Of a DNA stretch of 22,194 nt, positions 21,201-22,194 are shown in pieces. The notes beneath the pieces were generated by a model. That model made no database searches. It saw only the letters and a list, made by a program, of their open reading frames with translations, and was not told the origin of the DNA. The stretch lies in assembly GCA_019649035.1 (NCBI GenBank), contig BMAT01002839.1:19590-41783 (forward strand), written 5' to 3'. A program made the position numbers and the translations under genes. Source of the stretch: Elysia marginata. Lineage: Eukaryota > Mollusca > Gastropoda > Plakobranchidae. Each line of letters starts with the position of its first letter. Positions within the stretch are counted from its first letter, which is position 1.

Positions 21201-21515
21201 ATTTAACAGTGTTTCTGTTTTGGGTATTACTTATTTACAGTAAAACCACCCAATTTGACTGTGGTGATTAGCATATATTAACTTGGAAGATTTACTGTTG
21301 TTTATTATTCAGTTGTTTTTATTTTCGTGTTGTGTTTCAACCACCAGGATTGGAGTGGCAGGCCAGCTATGGAGGGCCCTCCACCCCCTCAGCTCAACAT
21401 GGGACCCCCTGCCCCCATGCCTCCTCGCATGAGCATGCCGTCTCCAGGTTACTTTGCCTCTGCCCTAAGAGGCCAGGCCTTGCAGTATGCGCAGAACACA
21501 CCTCCACCTACACAG
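75..21515 (+). CDS. RANBP2: Nup358 / RanBP2 nucleoporin, internal part of the gene (19 exons)
   Basis: Nup358 is the large nucleoporin of the cytoplasmic filaments of the nuclear pore. It binds Ran and transport receptors and helps in SUMO-linked RanGAP1 docking. Nineteen exons are joined by GT-AG introns with matching phases and give about 984 residues. Collinear landmarks to vertebrate RANBP2 are the EMKG block (exon 3), DRLSQ-GHML across the exon 4/5 junction, GNLNHLVWL (exon 6), a FLL block followed by LP-VCLAKPLC and WW (exon 8), FYWEKA (exon 10), the LEEAINAF block (exon 11), and a coiled coil followed by a proline-rich region. Exons joined in order: 75-236, 888-1024, 3500-3629, 5207-5378, 6220-6465, 7752-7841, 8628-8716, 9220-9398, 10087-10207, 10613-10725, 12022-12223, 12606-12734, 13184-13250, 14049-14233, 14643-14776, 15435-15579, 18975-19016, 19423-19863, 21348-21515. 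Both ends of the gene lie outside the window. The alignment is from memory of the human protein, but the order and number of matches make the family assignment secure. Confidence 0.93.
237..887 (+). other. RANBP2: Intron 1 of window
   Basis: AT-rich intron. Apart from the duplicated acceptor region at its 3' end I see no element in it. Confidence 0.85.
762..905 (+). repeat. Tandem duplication of the exon 2 acceptor (about 72-bp unit)
   Basis: Copy 1 (762-832) and copy 2 (833-905) both run from ttagttttcaccatcatcag through an A-rich tract, attacag, and the first 18 bases of exon 2 (aaacatggtgaaagcagc against aaatatggtgagagcaac). Copy 2 is the one that fits the reading frame and the protein alignment. 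Copy 1 keeps the AG but has a shorter T-run before it. Confidence 0.92.
888..1024 (+). CDS. RANBP2: RANBP2 exon 2 of window (alpha-solenoid)
   Basis: The exon enters in phase 0 and leaves in phase 2. The peptide KYGESNPDTTKTDPEYNQ continues into a helix HYLHVLRNLVYLSL, like the human NTDLLLAYANLMLLTLS segment. The acceptor is attacag (to 887) and the donor is gttggt at 1025. An older-looking copy of the acceptor and first 18 exon bases lies 73 bases upstream (acceptor ending 814). Confidence 0.9.
1653..2235 (+). pseudogene. Mutator-like transposase fragments (N-terminus joined to C-terminus)
   Basis: A start at 1653 gives a basic N-terminus, MGRRGKRSRASQLSDARIRK. In another frame, from about 1846, the peptide DYKILNEHLQPIYDRLSDDE leads to TQNANESLYSEIWSKCSKTK and LLAIAEYNHGP, ending at 2235. 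The pattern (LKPxYxxLSDDxLL, TQNxNEsxxxxIW, a conserved AxxxFNxG) is what I know from the C-terminus of invertebrate proteins annotated as Mutator-like transposase domain. The DDE core between the two parts is absent, consistent with an internal deletion plus a frame change. It is not functional. The family name rests on motif memory only. Confidence 0.6.
2236..2865 (+). other. AT-rich 3' part of the transposon
   Basis: This is noncoding sequence between the end of the transposase fragment and the right terminal repeat. The short open frames here are AT-rich low complexity (poly-Phe-like) and I do not regard them as genes. Confidence 0.6.
3031..3100 (+). repeat. Perfect 35-bp tandem duplication
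   Basis: Units at 3031-3065 and 3066-3100 are identical and begin atgcctatatataagattga. The lack of any difference suggests a recent event, inside intron 2. Confidence 0.95.
3327..3407 (+). repeat. Hairpin-bearing dispersed repeat, copy 1
   Basis: The core at 3336-3381 (gacaaatgaaatgcagtatc onward) matches 17475-17522 with only a few differences, and weaker similarity extends to ggcagatctgt at its 3' end. The core has inverted arms cagtatct (3347-3354) and agatactg (3374-3381). In one frame both copies read GQxKCSISHMVYTADTxF. The family is not recognised. Confidence 0.75.
3500..3629 (+). CDS. RANBP2: RANBP2 exon 3 of window (alpha-solenoid)
   Basis: The first base completes an Arg codon split with exon 2, giving SRFDQQLKVAVN; the exon leaves in phase 0. 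The block MLKEMKGQMFFLASLVLLKR is a close match to human FLEMKGHFYMHAGSLLLKMG, one of the best conserved strings of the solenoid. The acceptor is ctctag at 3494-3499 and the donor is gtaaga at 3630. Confidence 0.93.
3630..5206 (+). other. RANBP2: Intron 3 of window
   Basis: 1577 bases, AT-rich. I see no recognisable element, long inverted repeat or tandem array; the open frames are short and without coding character. Confidence 0.8.
5207..5378 (+). CDS. RANBP2: RANBP2 exon 4 of window (alpha-solenoid)
   Basis: The exon enters in phase 0 and leaves in phase 1. The peptide begins GCVSWEDVNHLSGACLLASK (human: VQWRALSELAALCYLIAF) and ends YDRLSQVG, matching CDRLSQSG. It carries an insert of aromatic residues (FYDWWHRQSY) just before DRLSQ. 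The donor is gtaagt at 5379. The exon is visibly GC-richer than its introns, as are most coding exons here. Confidence 0.93.
5379..6219 (+). other. RANBP2: Intron 4 of window
   Basis: 841 bases. A slightly GC-richer block lies at about 5610-5730, but it has no match to the gene and no pair of fitting splice sites. A tagatctag palindrome is at 5975. Confidence 0.8.
6220..6465 (+). CDS. RANBP2: RANBP2 exon 5 of window (alpha-solenoid)
   Basis: The exon is phase 1 at both ends. The split Gly codon gives GHMLGQLSQKKK, matching human GHMLLNLSRGKQ directly after DRLSQ. The middle is charged (VFEQLYRSRDVRQQSAKSF), and the end is REREPFTEQHLLDIDR, like the human EPELEDLTRYDV segment. The acceptor is gtttag to 6219 and the donor is gtaata at 6466. 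Confidence 0.93.
6466..7751 (+). other. RANBP2: Intron 5 of window
   Basis: 1286 bases. It contains a 20-bp tandem pair (6892-6931) and a cluster of ctagatct-type strings (about 6960-7320), with the longest run at 7302-7318. Otherwise I see nothing. Confidence 0.8.
6892..6931 (+). repeat. 20-bp tandem pair
   Basis: The unit ttttttattttcacctcaga occurs twice in a row (6892-6911 and 6912-6931) with no mismatch. A third partial copy (ttttttag) follows. Confidence 0.9.
7752..7841 (+). CDS. RANBP2: RANBP2 exon 6 of window (alpha-solenoid)
   Basis: The exon is phase 1 at both ends, 30 codons. The peptide VASQVHLGNLNHLVWLCLQ aligns to human IRAHNGSLQHLTWLGLQ, followed by RYLPDM against NSLPAL. The acceptor is ctttag to 7751 and the donor is gtgaga at 7842. 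Confidence 0.92.
7842..8627 (+). other. RANBP2: Intron 6 of window
   Basis: 786 bases, AT-rich. It holds the 52-bp repeat described at 8288-8432 and nothing else that I recognise. Confidence 0.8.
8288..8432 (+). repeat. 52-bp tandem repeat, about 2.8 copies
   Basis: Unit 1 is 8288-8339 and unit 2 is 8340-8391, both starting tgtcaaagaca and sharing gatttgaagtccttagttct. A third, more diverged copy without the first ten bases is at 8391-8432 (acctagattt, then ggttctcagtcataat). Confidence 0.88.
8628..8716 (+). CDS. RANBP2: RANBP2 exon 7 of window (alpha-solenoid)
   Basis: The exon enters in phase 1 and leaves in phase 0. The peptide is YHFTLMENIQFSVKNLENTA then VETLSQLDIL. The end matches human SICILDLE just before VFLLG. 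Conservation is weak in the first half, so the call rests on good splice sites (ttcacag to 8627, gtcagt at 8717) and on phase agreement with both neighbours. Confidence 0.82.
8717..9219 (+). other. RANBP2: Intron 7 of window
   Basis: 503 bases, AT-rich; I see no element. Confidence 0.8.
9220..9398 (+). CDS. RANBP2: RANBP2 exon 8 of window (alpha-solenoid)
   Basis: The exon enters in phase 0 and leaves in phase 2. The peptide IFLLTSVRCAAS aligns to human VFLLGVVYTSH. MLPVCLAKPLCSPEQEEWW aligns to LPLPVCKQLCTERQKSWW, a strong landmark. The acceptor is ctcccag to 9219 and the donor is gtgagt at 9399. Confidence 0.94.
9399..10086 (+). other. RANBP2: Intron 8 of window
   Basis: 688 bases, AT-rich; I see no element. 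Confidence 0.8.
10087..10207 (+). CDS. RANBP2: RANBP2 exon 9 of window (alpha-solenoid)
   Basis: The exon enters in phase 2 and leaves in phase 0. The peptide KDDFSRLRRVLVRGLETVR continues LVGSHGISVKMMCHIARSLD. It aligns to human AKLRLLVQHEINTLR then EKHGLQPALLVHWAECL. The acceptor is tttccag to 10086 and the donor is gtaggg at 10208. Confidence 0.9.
10208..10612 (+). other. RANBP2: Intron 9 of window
   Basis: 405 bases, AT-rich; I see no element. Confidence 0.8.
10613..10725 (+). CDS. RANBP2: RANBP2 exon 10 of window (alpha-solenoid)
   Basis: The exon enters in phase 0 and leaves in phase 2. ELNQLEGRAVFYWEKAKQNL aligns to human REYIGRSVHYWKKVLPLL. The exon starts GTAAAAAG after cttgacag, so it is the second exon in the window whose acceptor abuts a donor-like string. 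The donor is gtaacg at 10726. Confidence 0.9.
10756..10994. mobile_element. 239-bp MITE with 32-bp terminal inverted repeats
   Basis: The left end 10756-10787 (catatgtgtgaggagctggg onward) and the reverse complement of the right end 10963-10994 agree at 30 of 32 positions. The inside is AT-rich and has no coding potential. The terminal repeats contain CATATG, so a TA target site inside it (Tc1/mariner-like) is possible. No longer flanking duplication is visible, and the superfamily is not settled. Confidence 0.85.
11127..11400 (+). mobile_element. tRNA-derived SINE with 12-bp target duplications
   Basis: The element body is 11139-11388. Its head has an A-box-like tagctcagttggt (11149-11161) and a B-box-like gggttcaaaac (11192-11202), as in a tRNA-derived pol III promoter. 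The tail ends in repeated tcaa units. The direct repeat ccaatcagaggg flanks it perfectly on both sides (11127-11138 and 11389-11400). The intact duplication and the good boxes point to a fairly young insertion in intron 10. Confidence 0.9.
11478..11755 (+). mobile_element. tRNA-derived SINE, second family, copy 1
   Basis: The head has an A-box-like tggtctagttgtaga (11483-11497) and a B-box-like gagtttcaagccc. The following body (ggctctttctagacattccc) resembles the element at 20541-20800. The 3' end near 11755 is estimated from similarity to tail-like sequence, and no target duplication is evident, so it is older than its neighbour at 11139. Confidence 0.7.
11843..11933. other. Assembly gap (91 N) flanked by the same 30 bases
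   Basis: The 30 bases before the gap (11813-11842, starting aatgaaaacttgaattcaat) are repeated exactly right after it (11935-11964). This is typical of two contig ends that overlap but were not merged. Confidence 0.95.
12022..12223 (+). CDS. RANBP2: RANBP2 exon 11 of window (alpha-solenoid)
   Basis: The exon enters in phase 2 and leaves in phase 0. The peptide THHTPMPNKRLFKEAGDTDM aligns to human PEPIDPLFKHFHSVDI. FALALHDMKKDRLEEAINAF aligns to ITFAILDAVNGNIEDAVTAF, and the end WAKFYSAK aligns to YWNLALIF. The acceptor is ctccag to 12021 and the donor is gtgggt at 12224. Confidence 0.93.
12224..12605 (+). other. RANBP2: Intron 11 of window
   Basis: 382 bases. The open frame that runs on from exon 11 is intron read-through without support; no element is seen. 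Confidence 0.8.
12606..12734 (+). CDS. RANBP2: RANBP2 exon 12 of window (end of solenoid)
   Basis: There are 43 codons, phase 0 at both ends. The peptide IYKILSDREPDSEESLQRKK then ALASKARDCLYDTIDRLEGD aligns to human RKAEDIENDALSPEEQEECK then NYLRKTRDYLIKIIDDSD. The acceptor is acatcag to 12605 and the donor is gtaagt at 12735. Confidence 0.92.
12849..12972 (+). repeat. Dispersed 120-bp repeat, copy in intron 12
   Basis: It begins tttggttataatcatacctg and ends with aatagcgaataaa. It matches 15039-15162 at about 93 percent by eye (nine differences counted over about 121 bases). The same order and strand are kept. The element family is unknown. Confidence 0.88.
12973..13160 (+). mobile_element. 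3' fragment of a non-LTR retrotransposon (LINE)
   Basis: The translation DCLMYPWCKEEIETTDHIVF, with a Cys-Pro pair a few bases later in the next frame, matches the C-x-x-x-x-x-C...E.TDH..F.CP zinc-knuckle-like motif that follows the reverse transcriptase in many LINE ORF2 proteins. The continuation TKFEEGYDTEKTTYDAFKPW is typical of the terminal tail. Only about 190 bases remain, with a frame change, so it is a dead 5'-truncated copy. The acceptor of exon 13 is just downstream. Confidence 0.65.
13184..13250 (+). CDS. RANBP2: RANBP2 exon 13 of window
   Basis: This short exon enters in phase 0 and leaves in phase 1. The peptide ELNVPVYQELDELDVMLHAL ends with ELG. It aligns to human KKLPVPLESVKEMLNSVMQE. 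The acceptor is tctctcag to 13183 and the donor is gtaaga at 13251. A LINE fragment ends only a few dozen bases before the acceptor. Confidence 0.88.
13258..13343 (+). repeat. 43-bp tandem pair right after the exon 13 donor
   Basis: Units at 13258-13300 and 13301-13343 begin taaacactttaataagtaag and differ at about two positions. The pair starts seven bases after the donor and does not copy the splice site itself. Confidence 0.92.
13430..13452. repeat. (TA)n microsatellite
   Basis: An uninterrupted alternating T/A run of about 22 bases in intron 13. Confidence 0.9.
14049..14233 (+). CDS. RANBP2: RANBP2 exon 14 of window: Ser/Thr-Pro-rich linker
   Basis: The exon enters in phase 1 and leaves in phase 0. 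The peptide is low in hydrophobic residues and has five Ser/Thr-Pro sites: ASPS, FHTPLK, KSPS, GTPS and HSTPR. Vertebrate RANBP2 has a similar cluster (HSTPSPT, LSPSK, YSPKTP) between the solenoid and the coiled coil, a known type of mitotic phosphorylation region. Phosphorylation here is inference. The acceptor is ctttag to 14048 and the donor is gtaaga at 14234. Confidence 0.85.
14234..14642 (+). other. RANBP2: Intron 14 of window
   Basis: 409 bases. It contains the palindrome ctagatctag at 14427-14436; nothing else is seen. Confidence 0.8.
14643..14776 (+). CDS. RANBP2: RANBP2 exon 15 of window: polar linker
   Basis: The exon enters in phase 0 and leaves in phase 2. The peptide SHAEPNGVAEDLEVSSSSD continues to HHDLTAIRPRPSPERLDAQL then KSVTYS. 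It has one more Ser-Pro site (PSPE). I see no clear match to vertebrate sequence; it is accepted because of the splice sites (aatatag to 14642, gtaagc at 14777), the phases and the coding character. Confidence 0.8.
15039..15162 (+). repeat. Dispersed 120-bp repeat, copy in intron 15
   Basis: This is the partner of 12849-12972. It runs directly into a TA microsatellite, whereas the intron 12 copy runs into a LINE fragment. Confidence 0.88.
15151..15196. repeat. 46-nt perfect palindrome around a (TA)n run
   Basis: The left arm atagcaaataaatata and the right arm tatatttatttgctat are exact reverse complements, with alternating TA between them. It could extrude a cruciform or form a hairpin. A further (TA)n stretch continues to about 15209. 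Confidence 0.9.
15435..15579 (+). CDS. RANBP2: RANBP2 exon 16 of window: coiled coil, oligomerisation element
   Basis: The exon enters in phase 2 and leaves in phase 0. After SQSS the peptide runs MFKMVLERNDELIMINSKLM and on through ELRDNNNQLKSMLSENQGLM, with regular hydrophobic spacing, Asn-rich core positions and no Pro or Gly until the G of ENQGL. In vertebrates a short coiled coil at the same place (QNSLLKMICQQVEAIKKEM) makes Nup358 oligomers. The same role is inferred here. The donor is gtatgg at 15580, before a 3.4-kb intron. Confidence 0.88.
15730..16021. mobile_element. hAT-like MITE, 292 bp, with 7-bp target duplication
   Basis: Both ends carry the 12-bp inverted repeat cagggatgcaag (15730-15741, and its reverse complement 16010-16021). 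The 7-mer tctattt directly abuts both ends (15723-15729 and 16022-16028). A CAGGG start with a target duplication near 8 bp is typical of the hAT superfamily. There is no coding sequence inside. A related copy is at 21927. Confidence 0.88.
16066..16970 (+). repeat. 42-bp minisatellite, about 22 units
   Basis: The unit reads gaaaatcttgtgggtagtgg, then tggaagtaaaggttgagtcg, then ct, with variants (for example gctaagttact, gttaagttttt, gtattgatgaaag). I count about 22 gtgggta-type starts from 16075 to 16941. Because 42 is a multiple of three, a stop-free frame (16435-16995) gives a 14-residue repeat such as ILWVVVEVKVESLK. Variant types recur as blocks, which shows higher-order duplication. It lies in intron 16 and is not likely to be coding. 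Confidence 0.95.
17442..17725 (+). other. Hairpin repeat copy 2 with an acidic open reading frame
   Basis: The 17466-17565 part matches 3327-3407 and has arms gcagtatct (17487-17495) and agatactgc (17515-17523). The frame then reads on as MADAVLEQISDSDEDECEFN and EYPSESDSEKDLNLEV, ending at 17725. An acidic Ser/Asp N-terminus of this kind is seen in piggyBac-like transposases, but nothing of a catalytic domain follows. It may be a fragment of a DNA transposon gene; the family is uncertain. It could also be an unannotated exon, but I see no fitting splice sites. Confidence 0.4.
18085..18262 (+). repeat. 89-bp tandem pair
   Basis: Units start at 18085 and 18174 (cattcacagatgtaaatctt against cattcagggatgtaaatctt). 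They share ttacctcaaatttgggattt and tcaaattattt, with scattered mismatches. Confidence 0.9.
18975..19016 (+). CDS. RANBP2: RANBP2 exon 17 of window: 42-nt microexon in the coiled coil
   Basis: There are 14 codons, phase 0 at both ends: SFLGENRDMMKQIK. The acceptor is atgccag to 18974 and the donor is gtgagt at 19017. The peptide continues the heptad-like pattern between exon 16 (ends SDLK) and exon 18 (starts SELGELKAG). It could be skipped without changing frame, so it may be an alternative cassette of about four helical turns. It is the least certain exon, because it is short and lies in a large intron. Confidence 0.75.
19017..19422 (+). other. RANBP2: Intron 17 of window
   Basis: 406 bases. 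A short open stretch at 19259-19340 after an acceptor-like cttaacag was considered as an exon but has no usable donor. Confidence 0.75.
19423..19863 (+). CDS. RANBP2: RANBP2 exon 18 of window: coil end, proline-rich and acidic regions
   Basis: There are 147 codons, phase 0 at both ends; it is the largest exon seen. The first dozen residues (SELGELKAGISH) finish the coiled coil. About 70 residues are then very Pro/Ala/Gly-rich (for example APPPPPAPIAPTPP, FPPPAYPAGPGYMP). A Ser/Asp patch (RSPSDEDDEEVDPDD) and the helix SAEEAAALYADYCDEAAYSQ follow. The acceptor is cttgcag to 19422 and the donor is gttggt at 19864. No FG dipeptide is present, although the corresponding vertebrate region begins the FG-containing part. 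A partial copy of the 3' end lies in the next intron. Confidence 0.9.
19813..20040 (+). repeat. Duplication across the exon 18 3' end, donor lost in copy 2
   Basis: Exon sequence gatgaagctgcctacagcca at 19813 recurs at 19947 inside the intron, and intronic ttgctgtcttgtgtttg at 19875 recurs at 19968. The offset falls from 134 to 93, so the second copy lacks about 41 bases that include the exon end and the donor. Both copies then share gctgataagttaggactt. Confidence 0.92.
19864..21347 (+). other. RANBP2: Intron 18 of window
   Basis: 1484 bases. It starts with the partial exon duplication, has a tRNA-SINE at about 20541-20800, and is otherwise AT-rich without recognisable content from 20240 to 20540 and from 20820 to 21347. 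Confidence 0.8.
20541..20800 (+). mobile_element. tRNA-derived SINE, second family, copy 2
   Basis: The A-box-like string is tgttctagtggtaga (20551-20565) and the B-box-like string is gggtttgagccct (20591-20603). The body (ggctctctacacatatttcc, then aaagtgcttagagcatttaa) parallels the copy at 11478. An 8-mer ctttcact lies on both sides (20527 and 20808) but is too short and offset to be a sure target duplication. Confidence 0.75.
21348..21515 (+). CDS. RANBP2: RANBP2 exon 19 of window: proline-rich
   Basis: There are 56 codons, phase 0 at both ends. The peptide DWSGRPAMEGPPPPQLNMGP continues to MPSPGYFASALRGQALQYAQ and ends NTPPPTQ. PSPGYFASAL resembles human PEPGYFTKPP. The acceptor is ccaccag to 21347 and the donor is gtatga at 21516. 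The terminal 15 bases and the donor are repeated 42 bases downstream. Confidence 0.85.
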
Positions 21516-21584
21516 GTATGACACACTGAGAGATAGTTTTAGCCTCCACCAACACAGGTATGACACACCGAGAGATAGTTCTAG
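21501..21584 (+). repeat. 42-bp tandem duplication of the exon 19 donor
   Basis: Units 21501-21542 and 21543-21584 both contain the exon end, acacag, and the donor gtatgacacac. They differ at only a few positions. Both donor copies (21516 and 21558) look equally good. Confidence 0.95.
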
Positions 21585-22194
21585 TCTCCCCAAACTCTCA
21601 ACAATATTTTATCAGTGGCTATGAGTCTGACGTTAAAAACTTTGATTTGAGAAAATATCTTTTAAATATAGATTTTATTCCTATTTTCCGCTGTATTTCA
21701 AATCACAAGAAGTGATTCTCACAAAGGTTTGATGTTATCATGCACTTTTCAACATTTTGAAGCTCAGAAAAAATGCATTGTTGAAAATATCGACACCTTG
21801 GAATATGAAAGCAGAGAAATCAGATCCACACTGGTTGTTACATTTATGGTTATGGTATATATATTTTTTAATCTTTTTGAATAATCCTGTAAATGAAAAA
21901 TGCTTTATGGAGCCAGAGCATGAATACAGGGATGCAAGTTTTACGATTTTTGCAGGAATTCCGATTTTTTGGCAGTTTTCTTTAGCTTAAAAAGCAGGAA
22001 AATCTTTTAAAATTATGGCTTAAATGTTCAAGAAAAATTCCAAAATTAAGATCCATAGAAATCAAACACTTCTTTTGAGTTGTATAGCTGCGTAGGCCCA
22101 AGTACAGAGTTGTTTCTCCTATTTTTAATCGATCTATCAAAAGTTCTATATAATAATAATAATAATAATAATATATTGAATTTATATACCGCAT
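21516..22194 (+). other. RANBP2: Intron 19 of window (runs off the end)
   Basis: It starts with the donor duplication and ends in the second hAT-like MITE. The part 21590-21925 is AT-rich without recognisable content. The next exon is outside the window. Confidence 0.75.
21927..22194. mobile_element. hAT-like MITE copy 2, interrupted by (TAA)n
   Basis: It starts cagggatgcaag and follows 15730-15965 in order (gcaggaatt, gattttttggcagttttctt, aatcaaacacttcttttgag, gtacagagttgt, atcaaaagttctata). It then runs into (taa)n at about 22150-22170 and a tttatataccgc string not found in copy 1, so another small element may have inserted. The right end is not in the window. Confidence 0.8.

Overview
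The window is eukaryotic, intron-rich, AT-rich genomic DNA. It holds the middle part of one protein-coding gene on the + strand: the nucleoporin Nup358 / RANBP2. I reconstruct 19 consecutive coding exons (75 to 21515) whose phases join without conflict into about 984 residues. They are collinear with vertebrate RANBP2 from roughly human residue 160 (recalled, approximate) to beyond residue 900. The first exons and all later domains (Ran-binding domains, zinc fingers and so on) lie outside the window. The divergence from vertebrates, the tRNA-derived SINEs and a Mutator-like transposase fragment of a type common in aquatic invertebrates suggest a lophotrochozoan, probably a mollusc and perhaps a gastropod. 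The organism is inference.

Layout of the gene: exons 1-13 (75-13250) encode the alpha-solenoid. Exon 14 is a Ser/Thr-Pro-rich linker. Exon 15 is a second polar linker. Exon 16, the 42-nt exon 17 and the start of exon 18 encode a coiled coil in the position of the Nup358 oligomerisation element. The rest of exon 18 is a long proline-rich stretch followed by an acidic patch, and exon 19 is again proline-rich. No FG repeats are seen yet.

The introns hold many repeats. Intron 2 has a deletion derivative of a Mutator-like DNA transposon (about 1127-2884), a 35-bp tandem duplication and one copy of a hairpin-bearing repeat. Intron 6 has a 52-bp triple repeat. Intron 10 has a 239-bp MITE with 32-bp terminal inverted repeats, a tRNA-SINE with perfect 12-bp target duplications, a second tRNA-SINE and an assembly gap. 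Intron 12 has a LINE 3' fragment and a repeat shared with intron 15. Intron 16 has a complete hAT-like MITE with 7-bp target duplications, a 0.9-kb minisatellite of 42-bp units and a second copy of the hairpin repeat. Intron 18 has a third tRNA-SINE. Intron 19 has a second copy of the hAT-like MITE, cut by the window edge.

The most unusual pattern is that short tandem duplications straddle exon/intron junctions at four places: the acceptors of exons 1 and 2 and the donors of exons 18 and 19. Each made a second copy of a splice-site region. Two extra copies (exon 2 acceptor, exon 19 donor) still look usable and would shift the frame or stop it. The other two have lost the splice dinucleotide or the donor segment. 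I found no new enzymatic or defence system; the interest lies in gene architecture and repeat biology.
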